From Aplectana chamaeleonis (taxonomy: Eukaryota; Nematoda; Chromadorea; Rhabditida; Cosmocercidae), in the NCBI GenBank assembly GCA_029168955.1, contig JAPDOI010000010.1:3557001-3621000 (forward strand): a stretch of DNA of 64,000 bases, given 5' to 3'. Under the pieces are notes generated by a model that saw only the letters and a program-made list of their open reading frames with translations, searched no databases and was not told where the DNA came from. Position 1 is the first letter of the stretch. The number at the start of each line of letters is the position of its first letter. The translations under genes were made by a program, and so were the position numbers. Shown here in pieces: positions 54,378 through 64,000 of the stretch.

Positions 54378-55480
54378 ACAATGCTTGTCGGATTTGGCTT
54401 TCTAGAGACTGTTTCGGGTGCTGGTACGGGGCTTTTCTCTGACAAGAGGACTACTTTTAGTCAGCCTGGCCATTCCGGATGAAATATACGCTTCTAACCG
54501 TAGAATACGATTGTGGTCTTCGCAGCTGCCTAAAGCCTCTCTGAAAAATGTTATAAGCGTTTTTCGCCAGATTTCCGTACCTATTGTTCCTTCCGAAACA
54601 AGCATTAGTCTTTGAAGAATTTGAAACGACATCATGATCGTGTTCGGCTCCCAAAACTACCCCCTGAGCAAATTTCGTGCGAAGGCACATTTTCCGAATT
54701 TGGCACAGACTGATACCTTTTTGGACTTGTACGGATTTGCGGTTGTGCGTTTATTTTTACCAATTAGAAAGCTCTTGAAGCGTTTTTTAAAATCTCCAGA
54801 TTTGACTTGAAATCTCACGAGGTGGGTTATTTGGGCCGCTGATCACCAATCCGAGGTTCGTTTATCGATTTTTGACAGATTACGGTAGATTACGGTGGGT
54901 ATACGATAGTTCAGTCAGAGTATCAGATTTTACTCAAAATTTTTGAGCGGGGGTTATTTGGGGTGATGAATACGAATTCATTGAACATTTTTCGTTCAAA
55001 TAATTGAGGTAGGCTTTGCCCCCAAATGGCATGATACCCACCATAACCTACAGTAAACCTCAGAATCGCGACAAACGGACTCGAGATTCGTGTTCAACAC
55101 CTAAGATTACCCCTACATACAAGTTCTGAGCCGAATCCGAGTTTGTTTTCAGAACACCCTAAACTTTTCATGGGGGGTGAAGCCCCTACCTTGCCGCAAG
55201 ACTTTAAAAAACGCGTATAATTTTTTTAAATGTGTTTTTGGGCAGCTGCGAAGACCATAATTGGGCTCTACGCCAAGAACTGCTCTAGAAAATATAGTTG
55301 TACAATTTCGAAAAAAAATGTCGAACGAACGAAAATCGAAATTTTTTCGTTCGAAAGGTTTTCGAAAACTTCGTTCGTGTACAACTATACTAGAAAAGCA
55401 CATTTTAAACGGAATGGCCAGGCTGACTAAAAGTAGTTCCCTTGTGAGGAAAATTTTGCTAGCCAAACACGACTTTTAGC
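54378..55480. repeat. Dispersed repeat (family V), copy 2, with inverted ends
   Basis: CTACTTTTAGTCAGCCTGGC (54449) has its inverse at 55417-55436, and the adjoining CATTCCG also matches. GGTCTTCGCAGCTGCC (54515) has its inverse near 55240. So the copy is a foldback of about 1.05 kb; copy 1 retains mainly the left half. Confidence 0.6.
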
Positions 55481-56188
55481 GATGCTACGATAATATTGCC
55501 TCAAACCTCTTCAAAGGAGTTTTCGAGCTACTCAACACGAATCAGATCGTTTATCCATTTTTCTTGGCTTATCGGTGGGTATACGAAAGCTTGGTCGAAG
55601 TTTCAGATTGGGCTCAAAAATTCCTTGTAGAAGTGGGACGCCAAACACAGATTTCAGGATAACTTGTCAATGCTCGAAATACTAAGATAGGTGCTCAACT
55701 TAGTAGGCATTATGCCTACCGCAACTTACAGTAACCCCCAGACTAGCAACAGAAGGGTCCCCGATTCGTGATCAGCGCCCGAGATTATCCCAATTGGAAC
55801 TTTTGAGCGGAATTCAGAAAAGTTTTTGAACATCTCGAAAATTCTCTGATGAAATTCGAAAATACTTCGGAAAAAAGATTTACACGTGAGTGAAGCTATA
55901 AACACGCCCTTTTTAGAATCCCCCGAGGCACTAAGAAAATTATGAGCAGGGACTATTCATGTACTGTCACACTCCTACAATAGTCTAAAGATGATTTTGC
56001 AGAAATTTCAAGGAAGTTATAAGCAAGGAGTAGTTCGCAAAGGTGGTGCTAATCCTTTTTTCGTCGCCGTATTCGTGGTTGATTGAACGCGTATTCGTAA
56101 ACAATTTAAAAACAGTCTTCCTTGAGAATTTTGTTGGTAATAACACAGTTTAAATGTAGGCAAACGTTTCCTATGGCACAAGGCTGAT
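55481..56188. other. No gene seen
   Basis: Unassigned sequence. Some words (GATCAGCGCCCGAGATTA, TACCTACAGTAACC-like) echo family V interior text, so it may be a diverged extension. Confidence 0.3.
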
Positions 56189-56487
56189 CAATGCACCAAG
56201 GGAAAACGCGCGCTTGGCATTGGCGCGGGCTAGCCTTCCGGTTTTTGATAGTAGGCAAGCAGGCGCGCGCTATTGGCCTCTTCTAGCGCCAGCACAACCG
56301 CGCTAGTTCTGGCGCGCGCTACCGGGTTTCTTAATGCCGCCCCAATGCACCAAGAGAAAACGAGCGCTTGGCATTGCCTTCCGGTTCTTCATAGTGGGCA
56401 AGCAGGCGCGCGCTATGGGCCTCTTCTAGCGCCAGCACAACCGCGCTAGTTCTGGCGCGCGCTACCGGGTTTCTTAATGCCGCCCCA
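56189..56487. repeat. Tandem duplication (154 + 145 bp), GC-rich
   Basis: Both units run from CAATGCACCAAG to TTAATGCCGCCCC, sharing CAAGCAGGCGCGCGCTAT and CTAGCGCCAGCACAACCGCG. The first has about 12 extra bases (GGCGCGGGCTAG). Confidence 0.88.
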
Positions 56488-56859
56488 GGACCCCATTGGG
56501 AGTGCGCAGGACCTCTACTATATGTACTGCACACATGCACATGACCCCCTCCACACTCCCAGTGAAGTACTACGCACATTTCACGACGACTTGCTTAGCC
56601 CCACTCGGGTCCTGCACACTTTCTACAGCGTCCTGATCACTTTTTAACCAAGTAGAAAGATTGGCAAGCTCGCATAAACCTGACCGTTAACTCGCGTAAA
56701 GTTGGTGGTTACCTCGCGGTTTAAAGGTGATGGTTAACTCGCGTTGAAAATGAATTTACTACCACCCCTGGATTTTAGTTTAAGTGTTTTTTGTTTTTTT
56801 TTGACAGATATCAACGAAGGAATTCCCTCATCCGCCTATACCTTAAAGGCGGTGGATGA

Positions 56860-57222
56860 GGAAGGAGAAGAGGAAGATGAGGAAGAAGATGTGGAAGAAG
56901 AAGAGGAAGATGAGGAAGAAGGAGATGAAGATGAGGGAAAAGCAGAGGAAGATGAGGAAGAAGAAGGTGAAGATGAGGAAGAAGAAGAGGAAGATGAGGA
57001 AGAAGAAGATGAAGATGAGGAAGAAGAAGATGAAGATGAGGAAGAAGAAGATGAAGATGAGGAAGAAGAAGAGGAAGATGAGGAAGAAGAAGAGGAAGAT
57101 GAGGAAGAAGAAGAGGAAGATGAGAAAGAAGAGGAAGAAGAGGAAGATGAGGAAGAAGAAGAGGAAGATGAGGAAGAAGATGAGGAAGATGAGGAAGAAG
57201 AGAAGGAACAGTGGGAAGAGGA
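56860..57222. repeat. GAGGAAGAAGAT-type minisatellite
   Basis: Purine-rich repeats of GAAGAAGAGGAAGATGAG. It gives Glu/Asp-rich open frames on the plus strand that I treat as repeat-derived. Confidence 0.88.
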
Positions 57223-57789
57223 GGAAGAAGAAGAAGAAGAAGAAGAAGAAGAAGAAGAAGAAGAAGAAGAAGAAGAAGAAGAAGAAGAAGAAGAAGAAGA
57301 AGAAGAAGAAGAAGAAGAAGAAGAAGAAGAAGAAGAAGAAGAAGAAGAAGAAGAAGAAGAAGAAGAAGAAGAAGAAGAAGAAGAAGAAGAAGAAGAAGAA
57401 GAAGAAGAAGAAGAAGAAGAAGAAGAAGAAGAAGAAGAAGAAGAAGAAGAAGAAGAAGAAGAAGAAGAAGAAGAAGAAGAAGAAGAAGAAGAAAGAAGAA
57501 GAAGAAGAAGAAGAAGAAGAAGAAGAAGAAGAAGAAGAAGAAGAAGAAGAAGAAGAAGAAGAAGAAGAAGAAGAAGAAGAAGAAGAAGAAGAAGAAGAAG
57601 AAGAAGAAGAAGAAGAAGAAGAAGAAGAAGAAGAAGAAGAAGAAGAAGAAGAAGAAGAAGAAGAAGAAGAAGAAGAAGAAGAAGAAGAAGAAGAAGAAGA
57701 AGAAGAAGAAGAAGAAGAAGAAGAAGAAGAAGAAGAAGAAGAAGAAGAAGAAGAAGAAGAAGAAGAAGAAGAAGAAGAAGAAGAAGAAG
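57223..57789. repeat. Very long (GAA)n tract, ~189 units
   Basis: 567 bp of almost pure GAA on the plus strand with one extra A at about 57493 that shifts the phase. The long Glu, Arg, Lys, Phe, Leu and Ser frames here are artefacts of the repeat. Confidence 0.95.
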
Positions 57790-57874
57790 GGTTTGAGGAG
57801 TACAAGGTGTCTAGAGGGTGGACGGAGTCCGTGAATGAACAACGCAGTGGGGTCCGAACGATCAAATGATGATT

Positions 57875-57995
57875 CCGAGCAACAAGTGGTTATGCGGGAC
57901 AACAAACGATTTTGCGGGGCAACAAGTGATTTTAGGGTCAGCAGCTGCTCTTTTGGGCAACAAGTGATTTCGCGGGGCGACTAGTGATTTAATGG
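57875..57995. repeat. Minisatellite of GCAACAAGTGATTTTGCGGG-type units
   Basis: Five to six degenerate units of about 24-28 bp (CAACAAGTG...GCGGG). Confidence 0.7.
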
Positions 57996-60900
57996 GGATA
58001 CATGTGGTTTTGTGGGCACAAAAGCCCACAATCGCCCAACACTTTTCATTTCGCGCCCCAGAAAAATGACTTGTCGCCTAGGTGTAACGGGGCAACAAGT
58101 GAGTTTGTGTAGGGCTACACGCGAGCGAATGCCAGAGAGGTCAGACAGCCATTCGGAATATGTCTTCATCTTCTTATTTTCCATTATCAGCTCTTCAATT
58201 TTACCATCTCATCGATTTTTCCGTCTTCAAACAATACAATGTTCCGAAACTTTGGATGCGCTAAAAATACAGGCACGTTAACACGAGAAGTTTCAGAAAA
58301 GCTCAGGAATTGTATTACCTCACAGTGTAGATTGCAGTGCGAAAGCTGTCAGAAAAACAGACACATTGAAAATTGAGCCCATATCGCGGCCCCACGTCAG
58401 CCCAGTCTAAGATAGTCCAGTTCCTGATTGGACATATAAATAAAATAATAGACATGTCACGTTTCATAATAGGAACCAACAAAGAGGAGACGAGATTGGA
58501 TTTTGTGTCGAAGAAAAATCAAAGGGAAGTTATACATAAAACTGCCTATACCCATGCCAGAAATGCGCCCTTACTGAGGTTTTAATCATTGAATAAAAAA
58601 AAAGAGGAGATGACAAGAGACATTCGGTCTTTGAAGTTTTTTTTTTGCTTTGAAAACCCTTCCCTTTTGTGAGTTACTCCAGGTTCTCACAAAATTACTC
58701 TGCCTAGAGAATCACAAATCAATATTTACCAAAATTTTCAGGAAATGAACGTAAAAATTTGTGAATTTCGGGGAATTGAAAATCCATAGGTCTCGCAATT
58801 TTTTCAGATTGTCGCGAGGTTTTCATGTAAATGAAACCGGACGAGAAATTTTGAACTGAGTTTTAAAATTTAAGAAATTTGTGAACTTCAATTAAAAGCG
58901 CATGTTATGTTTCAATTGGACAAACCTGCCGTGTTTTTCGTGGAGCAGGGAAATTTCAATAGACTTAAGAATTCAGAAGATGGAGAGACAATTGGCACGT
59001 GTTTTGGAAAGATCGAGACTAAGGACAAAAATGAATAACGAATAATGAAGAAACGGAAAATGAGAGCGTCGTTCTGATTTTGTGGTAAGAGCAAGACGCG
59101 AGAGGTGACTCCGCGTCTCTGTCCAGAGCAATGTCGTCCCTGTCCAACGCGTTTCAAGTGCAAGCGAAACTATGGGCGCGGCAAACGCCGCAACTCGCGA
59201 CATCCGATCGAAACAAACGTGATTATTCTATCTTATCGCGAGTTCTGCTCATTGTCCCGACGATGTGAAAAAAAATCGTTTGGCCTCCGCTTGAAACGCT
59301 AGATTTCCAGAGAATGCGAGGGCTGAAAAGTGGTCGGGGTAGCACTGAAAAAAGCGTTCCCTTGCCAACCCTACTTAGGAGGGTGGGGCAGCCGAGACCT
59401 CGCTGAATTATTGTTTATCTTCAGTACTCGCAGGGCAATCATGAAAGGCGGCGACTCCCTAACCCCAGCCCCAACCCCTTCGTAACACTCGCGTCCGTGT
59501 GCATGCCGCCCGTGGTGAGTAGGGCTGCCCATCGATTCAGTTCTCGTTCTCAGATACAGACAGCACACTTCCCGTAGCCGGCGTCTCGTAACCCTTCCCG
59601 CGCGACATCAATAGATCGGCAGCGGACAGTCGGCAACGCTCTTTCGTCGTCTGCCCGCGCACATCAATTCACCACTTCGCGGCTGTTTGCGAACTGTTTG
59701 CTAGCATTCTGTGGCAGTCTATCCGACGAATATCGTACTTTTTACAGACCTCATATCTACAGTTTCCGGCACGTTAACCAACTGTTTGAGTACATTGTAC
59801 GGCAGTTCTACAGTTATTTAGCTAAATCTATAAAGGCATATTGTAGGCAATGGGACAACGATAATTTCTCATTCAGCGGCTTCACCTTCATTCTGCGGCC
59901 ATCTCATCGGCATATCTCGGTTCTCTCTCTGATGAGTGTGAAATATTTCGCGACCATTTCATTCGCGTTCACCCTGTAATCAAATAGCGCTGGCATTTAC
60001 CGGATGATTTTTTTGCCACCAAAATTCGTGGCGTTTAGAGACAAATCAGTGAACAAGAGAGAATGAACTCTTCGTGACAGATCCCTTGTGCCTATCGTTC
60101 CCTGGTCTCCAGCTACTCCAGCCTTTCACCTCTGGCCGATGTGCGAAGGTACATATTTTGAAAAAGGAACCACAGTCACGATGCTGCAAACCACTAAAGG
60201 AATAGGTGTTTATCATAACCATAAAACTTGGACACCAAAATGTTTATGTCACAAAAACAACATTATATTATCACTATCAAAGCAATAAAAACATCCGCAA
60301 AACAACGTTAGGAGCAACTGCATAATAAGATCAGTAATAGGTGCAAAATACGGTGGAATGTTCAAAATGTGCAGATACAGTTCTTCACGGAAAAATATAG
60401 CCCGTCGGGGTAGGCAGTGAAAGGCGGTCAGCCATATTGAAAGTCGATCGAAAGAAGGCTTATCGGGTTTATCATGTCAACATCTCTTTATCGTTATTGC
60501 AATTTGCCATGACCGACCACTTCGCTGCTTACTCCGCCCGGACTAATCTGAGAAAGCTACGCTTTATGTTTTTATGGACCGACCGGGGCGCAGCTTACTC
60601 AGGTCGCCTGGGGAAGCGAGAGAAACTTCTGTAAGGGCGGTACAGCAAATTGAAATGCGAGAAATGAGATGTGAGATATATTTCTGTAGTATTAAAATAT
60701 TGGAAAACATATTCTGGAGCAAACCTACTGATGAACGACAAAGGATGTTTCAGATCATGTCATGAGGCTGAACAACATTTACAATACTAGGATAAAGCCA
60801 TGGAAATAATCTGATGTCAAATCTGCCGTTGCACTCATTTCCTAAAATTTCAGTGCATCGCTATCATTAATTGGAAGATTCAAATACATTTTGAGCAAAG

Positions 60901-61295
60901 AAAGAAAAATTTCTACACAGTTGTTTTATCTCACAACGCGCTATATGTTACAGGAGGAAGCTGAATTCCTATAGTTTTCAAGAAATGTTGCCCTGAAGTT
61001 CACTCGAAAGATGAACACGCGACAGAGCTCAGTTCTGTACTGTATGTGTATATCTCCTCTGTTTTTGAGTGAAATTTATTTCCGTTCATCGCGTGCCTCT
61101 GCACGCGTACCTCCTTCCCCCACATTTTCTCGCTGTCTCTACCCTCGCTCCGCACAAGCGCGCGAGGGAACAGAGTAAATTTGGCTGTCAACTAAAAGAA
61201 ATGTAGATACATAATTTCCTTATCGGAGGAAAAATTTGTTCCGCTGTTGTAGCACGAATGATGATCGTGCTGGGTAAAGTCTGTCGGATCGGGAC
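57996..61295. other. No gene seen
   Basis: No recognised element ends, domains or RNA folds. Open frames up to 93 codons (59698-59979) and a Cys-containing 65-codon frame (59105-59302) match nothing I know. GC-rich patches at about 59550-59660 and 61090-61165. Confidence 0.3.
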
Positions 61296-61490
61296 TGTCC
61301 ACCCACGCGGTCAACGTGCGTGTCGAGTGGCCGTCGCCAAGACATTTTTAGACATGTTAACGGAATAGCATGAACGTTAGACCAATGGTGAATATTATCC
61401 CATGTAGCTGTTCGCAGCCGTGGGAGGCCTGTCCGAAAAATGGCTGCCCCGATGGACGCGTGACACGCACGCCGACCGCGTGGGCGGACA
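61296..61490. repeat. Imperfect GC-rich inverted repeat
   Basis: TGTCCACCCACGCGGTCAAC at 61296 and GCCGACCGCGTGGGCGGACA at about 61471 are inverses with few mismatches, also covering GTGCGTGTC/GACACGCAC. Spacer of about 140 bp. Confidence 0.55.
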
Positions 61491-64000
61491 TTCTCATTCG
61501 GACACACTATTGTTTATTGTTTATTTATACGTCAGTGTTGACGTGCTACAAAACACCTGAGAATAGGGAACCTGGGCTCATACGTGAGAAAGAAAACTAC
61601 TCATAACACAATGAGAAAAAGAAGAAGTGCATCAAAACAATCCAAACTAGGCAATCTCCGGGCTGAAAGAAACCGAACACATTTGTGAAACGGGGAGTTT
61701 AATTGTGCTATGGTTCTGAGCATAGAAAAGATGCTGTCTTTGAGAGATACGCCGATCAAAAAGGAAGGCTGAGGTGTGAACACAGAAAACACTCTGATTC
61801 TGATGAAGCGAAATATCTATTACAAGGGATACAGCATTCGAATGCGAATGCGCGTCAGGGTAGGCCCACCAGGCACACAGTATGATAGTTCTCGGTTAGG
61901 TAGGTATCATGGGTGGACATGGAGTAGTTGATACCAGTGGTGGCTCCAACCGCCAGTAAGGACCGCAATACATTCAAAGGACCCTTTAACCGCTCGCACC
62001 TCGACATACCACAGTCACATGAAGTAAGCAGATACTCCCATCAGGAGCGACCGAGTAGCAGCGAGGCGGCGGGACCAAAAGCGGGTGGCCCAAACAGAGG
62101 ATTAATCACCACGCACCTCATTTTTTTAATGTACTATACTAATACTAAATGTGCTTCGTGCTATATACCACTGAATATCTTGAAATATAATTTCGTGAGA
62201 CACTATTCCTCGGAATAACTTTTCATTTGCGCCGATTAAGTTGAAAAAGATTTAATGGGGTTGAGCGCGAAGTTCAATACGGCTTGTAAACTACAAGGCA
62301 AGTATCCAAAATAGTTGAAAACAAGGGGTAGTTGAGCTTAAAACATGGTTATGGAAATACAGCTAACAATAAGAAGTGATACAGCGCTTTTGATAAAAAT
62401 ATATGGGGCAATTTAGTGTTTGTGTTCGGTATTAGCAGCCGGATATTGTCGGTGGTCTCCATTGACCGAATTAATGAAATTCTACTGCAATAAAATGGCA
62501 ACTGGCACATGTAAGATTGATCAACAAATGTTAGATCGATGATTAGCTTCCTTCGCCATACGATATAATAAGTGGTTAGGTCGCGGTAGAGAATACTATA
62601 CTATACTATAGCTGCAACTGCGGTCGTCTGCAACTGGGGACCGAGATTTCGCTGCGATGAGGACAGTGCGTTACAAAATTCGATTTCAGCAATTCCACAA
62701 AATTCCTTCAGTGCACGAAATGTGAGGCGACGGTGATGAAAATGATATCAAATAGTCGAAACCCTGCATTCGCCCCACATTCACACTACAATCGCCTCAC
62801 ATTTTGACCAAGTACATATATAGGGGGTCAACATCATCATGATGGGGTAAGAGCATAGTCGATTTCGCATATGAAATCTTGATAAGACGAGGGCTGTTAT
62901 TTTTCTACGGGACAACTCCCAAGGAATCCTCAGAACGAGAGAGCCACGATCTCTAACCTCTGTATTCACCAAACGCGGCACGAAGTAAACAAGTGTTTGT
63001 TTATAATGAGTATACTGATTATAAGGTCACGCCAAGACTCCCTTTCTTTCAAGCAATCGTTTGTCACCTCACTCACGTTTCAGTGGACTTGCTTCCAGCT
63101 GCTCATGAATTAATTTCAATCCCAAATGAAAATGTTGGGATTTATAATGAGAACAATATCATGAGATTTTTAGCCAAACATGAGAGTTTTGGGGAGCAAT
63201 TGACTCATCACGCGTGCGTGTGCAGACGATGGTGCTACCTCCGTATCCCCTCTGATCCGCAAACGCACACGGAAAGACCAGAAAAGAGGTTTTTTTTTCA
63301 CAGTCATTGAGATAACCTCTTCCCGATAGACACGTTTTGCTGCGCACTAAGACGGTCACCTGCTGGAAAATCAGAAATTTTAACACTCCGGATTGGCCTT
63401 TTCGAGAGCTTTATCAACCCGTGTTGAAACTTGGACAAGGTCTGAGACAACAGCCCGCTTACTCTCTACAAGATTTAGTTGGTAGACGGTATGGAAGGAG
63501 TCCTACTTTGCATGAGACTCTTCCGGTCAATTCAATATTCCCTGGAACTTCTTCGGACAATTTCATCCCATAGGAAATAAGAAAGTTTGGAGGTTCTATC
63601 GTAACTTTCAAGTACATCGGTGTCATTTAATTTGAGTTTTCTGGCATCACGATACCTAATGCCAAGCGTAAAAGGTAGTATGTAGTACTTACGACAAAAT
63701 CCTGGAAATAGCGCCTACAGTGACATGTGCATGAAAATAACAGAAATAACGGAATCAGCGGATTGAGTAATGCAGGTTCATAGAGTTTGGATAGCAACCT
63801 GTGAAAAACACGGACTTATATATAAGATAACATCAGGTGTACGTGAAACAAGCAAAAAACAGCAGCAAATGGTATAAGAGCAATATTCACGATAATGCAA
63901 ATGTAATGTCATTTTGTTCTTAACTGAAACAAGTTAGAAAAACGATTAAGTATGGACAACAAAGGAAGTCAAGACAAAGATGTTAGCGCGGAAAAAATAC
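61491..64000. other. No gene seen
   Basis: Unassigned. A GC-rich stretch at about 61895-62105 has the look of a decayed repeat end. (CTATA)n occurs near 62593-62610. AATATTCACGAT at 63881 faintly resembles a family T end. Confidence 0.3.

Larger units (their letters stand above)
51128..56768. mobile_element. Possible 5.6-kb composite element
   Basis: GGGGTGGGAGTAAAT at 51128 and ATTTACTACCACCCC at about 56754 are inverses with one mismatch. Both are followed inwards by CGCGAGTTAAC words (51155, 56685-56740). No target duplication found. Only the outermost 100 bp or so match, so this is tentative. Confidence 0.4.

Noticed and set aside
56744..57869. Long Glu-, Lys-, Arg-, Phe-, Leu- and Ser-rich open frames up to 364 codons
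   Set aside because: All derive from the GAA tract and its purine-rich neighbour read in six frames; none has a non-repetitive domain.
61895..62105. GC-rich stretch resembling a structured RNA or repeat 3' end
   Set aside because: No convincing fold, promoter boxes or matching copy in the window.
63375..63573. Possible terminal exon (after an AATCAG acceptor-like site; contains DWPFRELYQPVLKLGQGL)
   Set aside because: No upstream exon, weak acceptor and no known relative; I cannot support it beyond chance.
63869..64000. Left end of another family T element
   Set aside because: Only AATATTCACGAT matches and TTAA is absent; the right end would be outside the window.

Overview
The window looks like nuclear DNA from a metazoan that is dense in transposable elements. 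My best guess is a nematode, possibly a parasitic strongylid. This is an inference from the mix of non-LTR (RTE-like and CR1-like), Penelope-like, Tc1-like and hAT elements, and from a transposase gene with 60-91 nt introns ending in TTAG/TTCAG. I found no rRNA, no bacterial-type operon, no CRISPR array and no host gene I can name. Almost every long open frame is a transposon relic, a shadow of an inverted repeat, or low-complexity sequence.

Layout. 1-2.15 kb: an RTE-like reverse transcriptase relic followed by a hAT transposase relic. 2.4-4.5 kb: MITE-like elements and a minisatellite. 4.9-15.95 kb: a minus-strand CR1-like LINE split in two by an 8,561-bp TA-flanked element with about 2.4-kb inverted arms. 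That element holds a Tc1-like transposase gene fragment, tandem copies of a ~528-bp unit, and a Penelope-like (GIY-YIG) insertion with its own 12-bp target duplication. 16-30 kb: short elements with TTAA or TA targets, a polypurine/polypyrimidine block inside a foldback, a piggyBac-like element, large foldbacks, an RTE-like 3' end and a GC-rich palindromic element with 3-bp target duplications. 30.9-35.5 kb: a second minus-strand CR1 relic interrupted by a 3.1-kb hAT-type element, a TA-flanked MITE and a TTAA element. 36.4-40 kb: a TA element carrying a near-identical relative in its own inverted repeat, beside a third CR1 endonuclease relic. 40-50 kb: scattered MITEs, one weak secreted-peptide exon candidate and long unassigned stretches. 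51-56.8 kb: nested elements, including a 1,480-bp hAT-type element inside a TTAA element. 56.86-57.8 kb: a very long GAA tract. 58-64 kb: nothing I can name.

The recurrent theme is nesting with readable order. Removing an insertion and one copy of its target duplication rejoins the interrupted LINE reading frame at 6629-15189, 31024-34146 and 34706-35190. At least eleven dispersed elements share the terminus TTAAAGGCAGTGTTCACGA and duplicate TTAA. Two hAT-type elements carry open frames that do not look like hAT transposase. Nothing here amounts to a cellular pathway; the elements relate as hosts and insertions.
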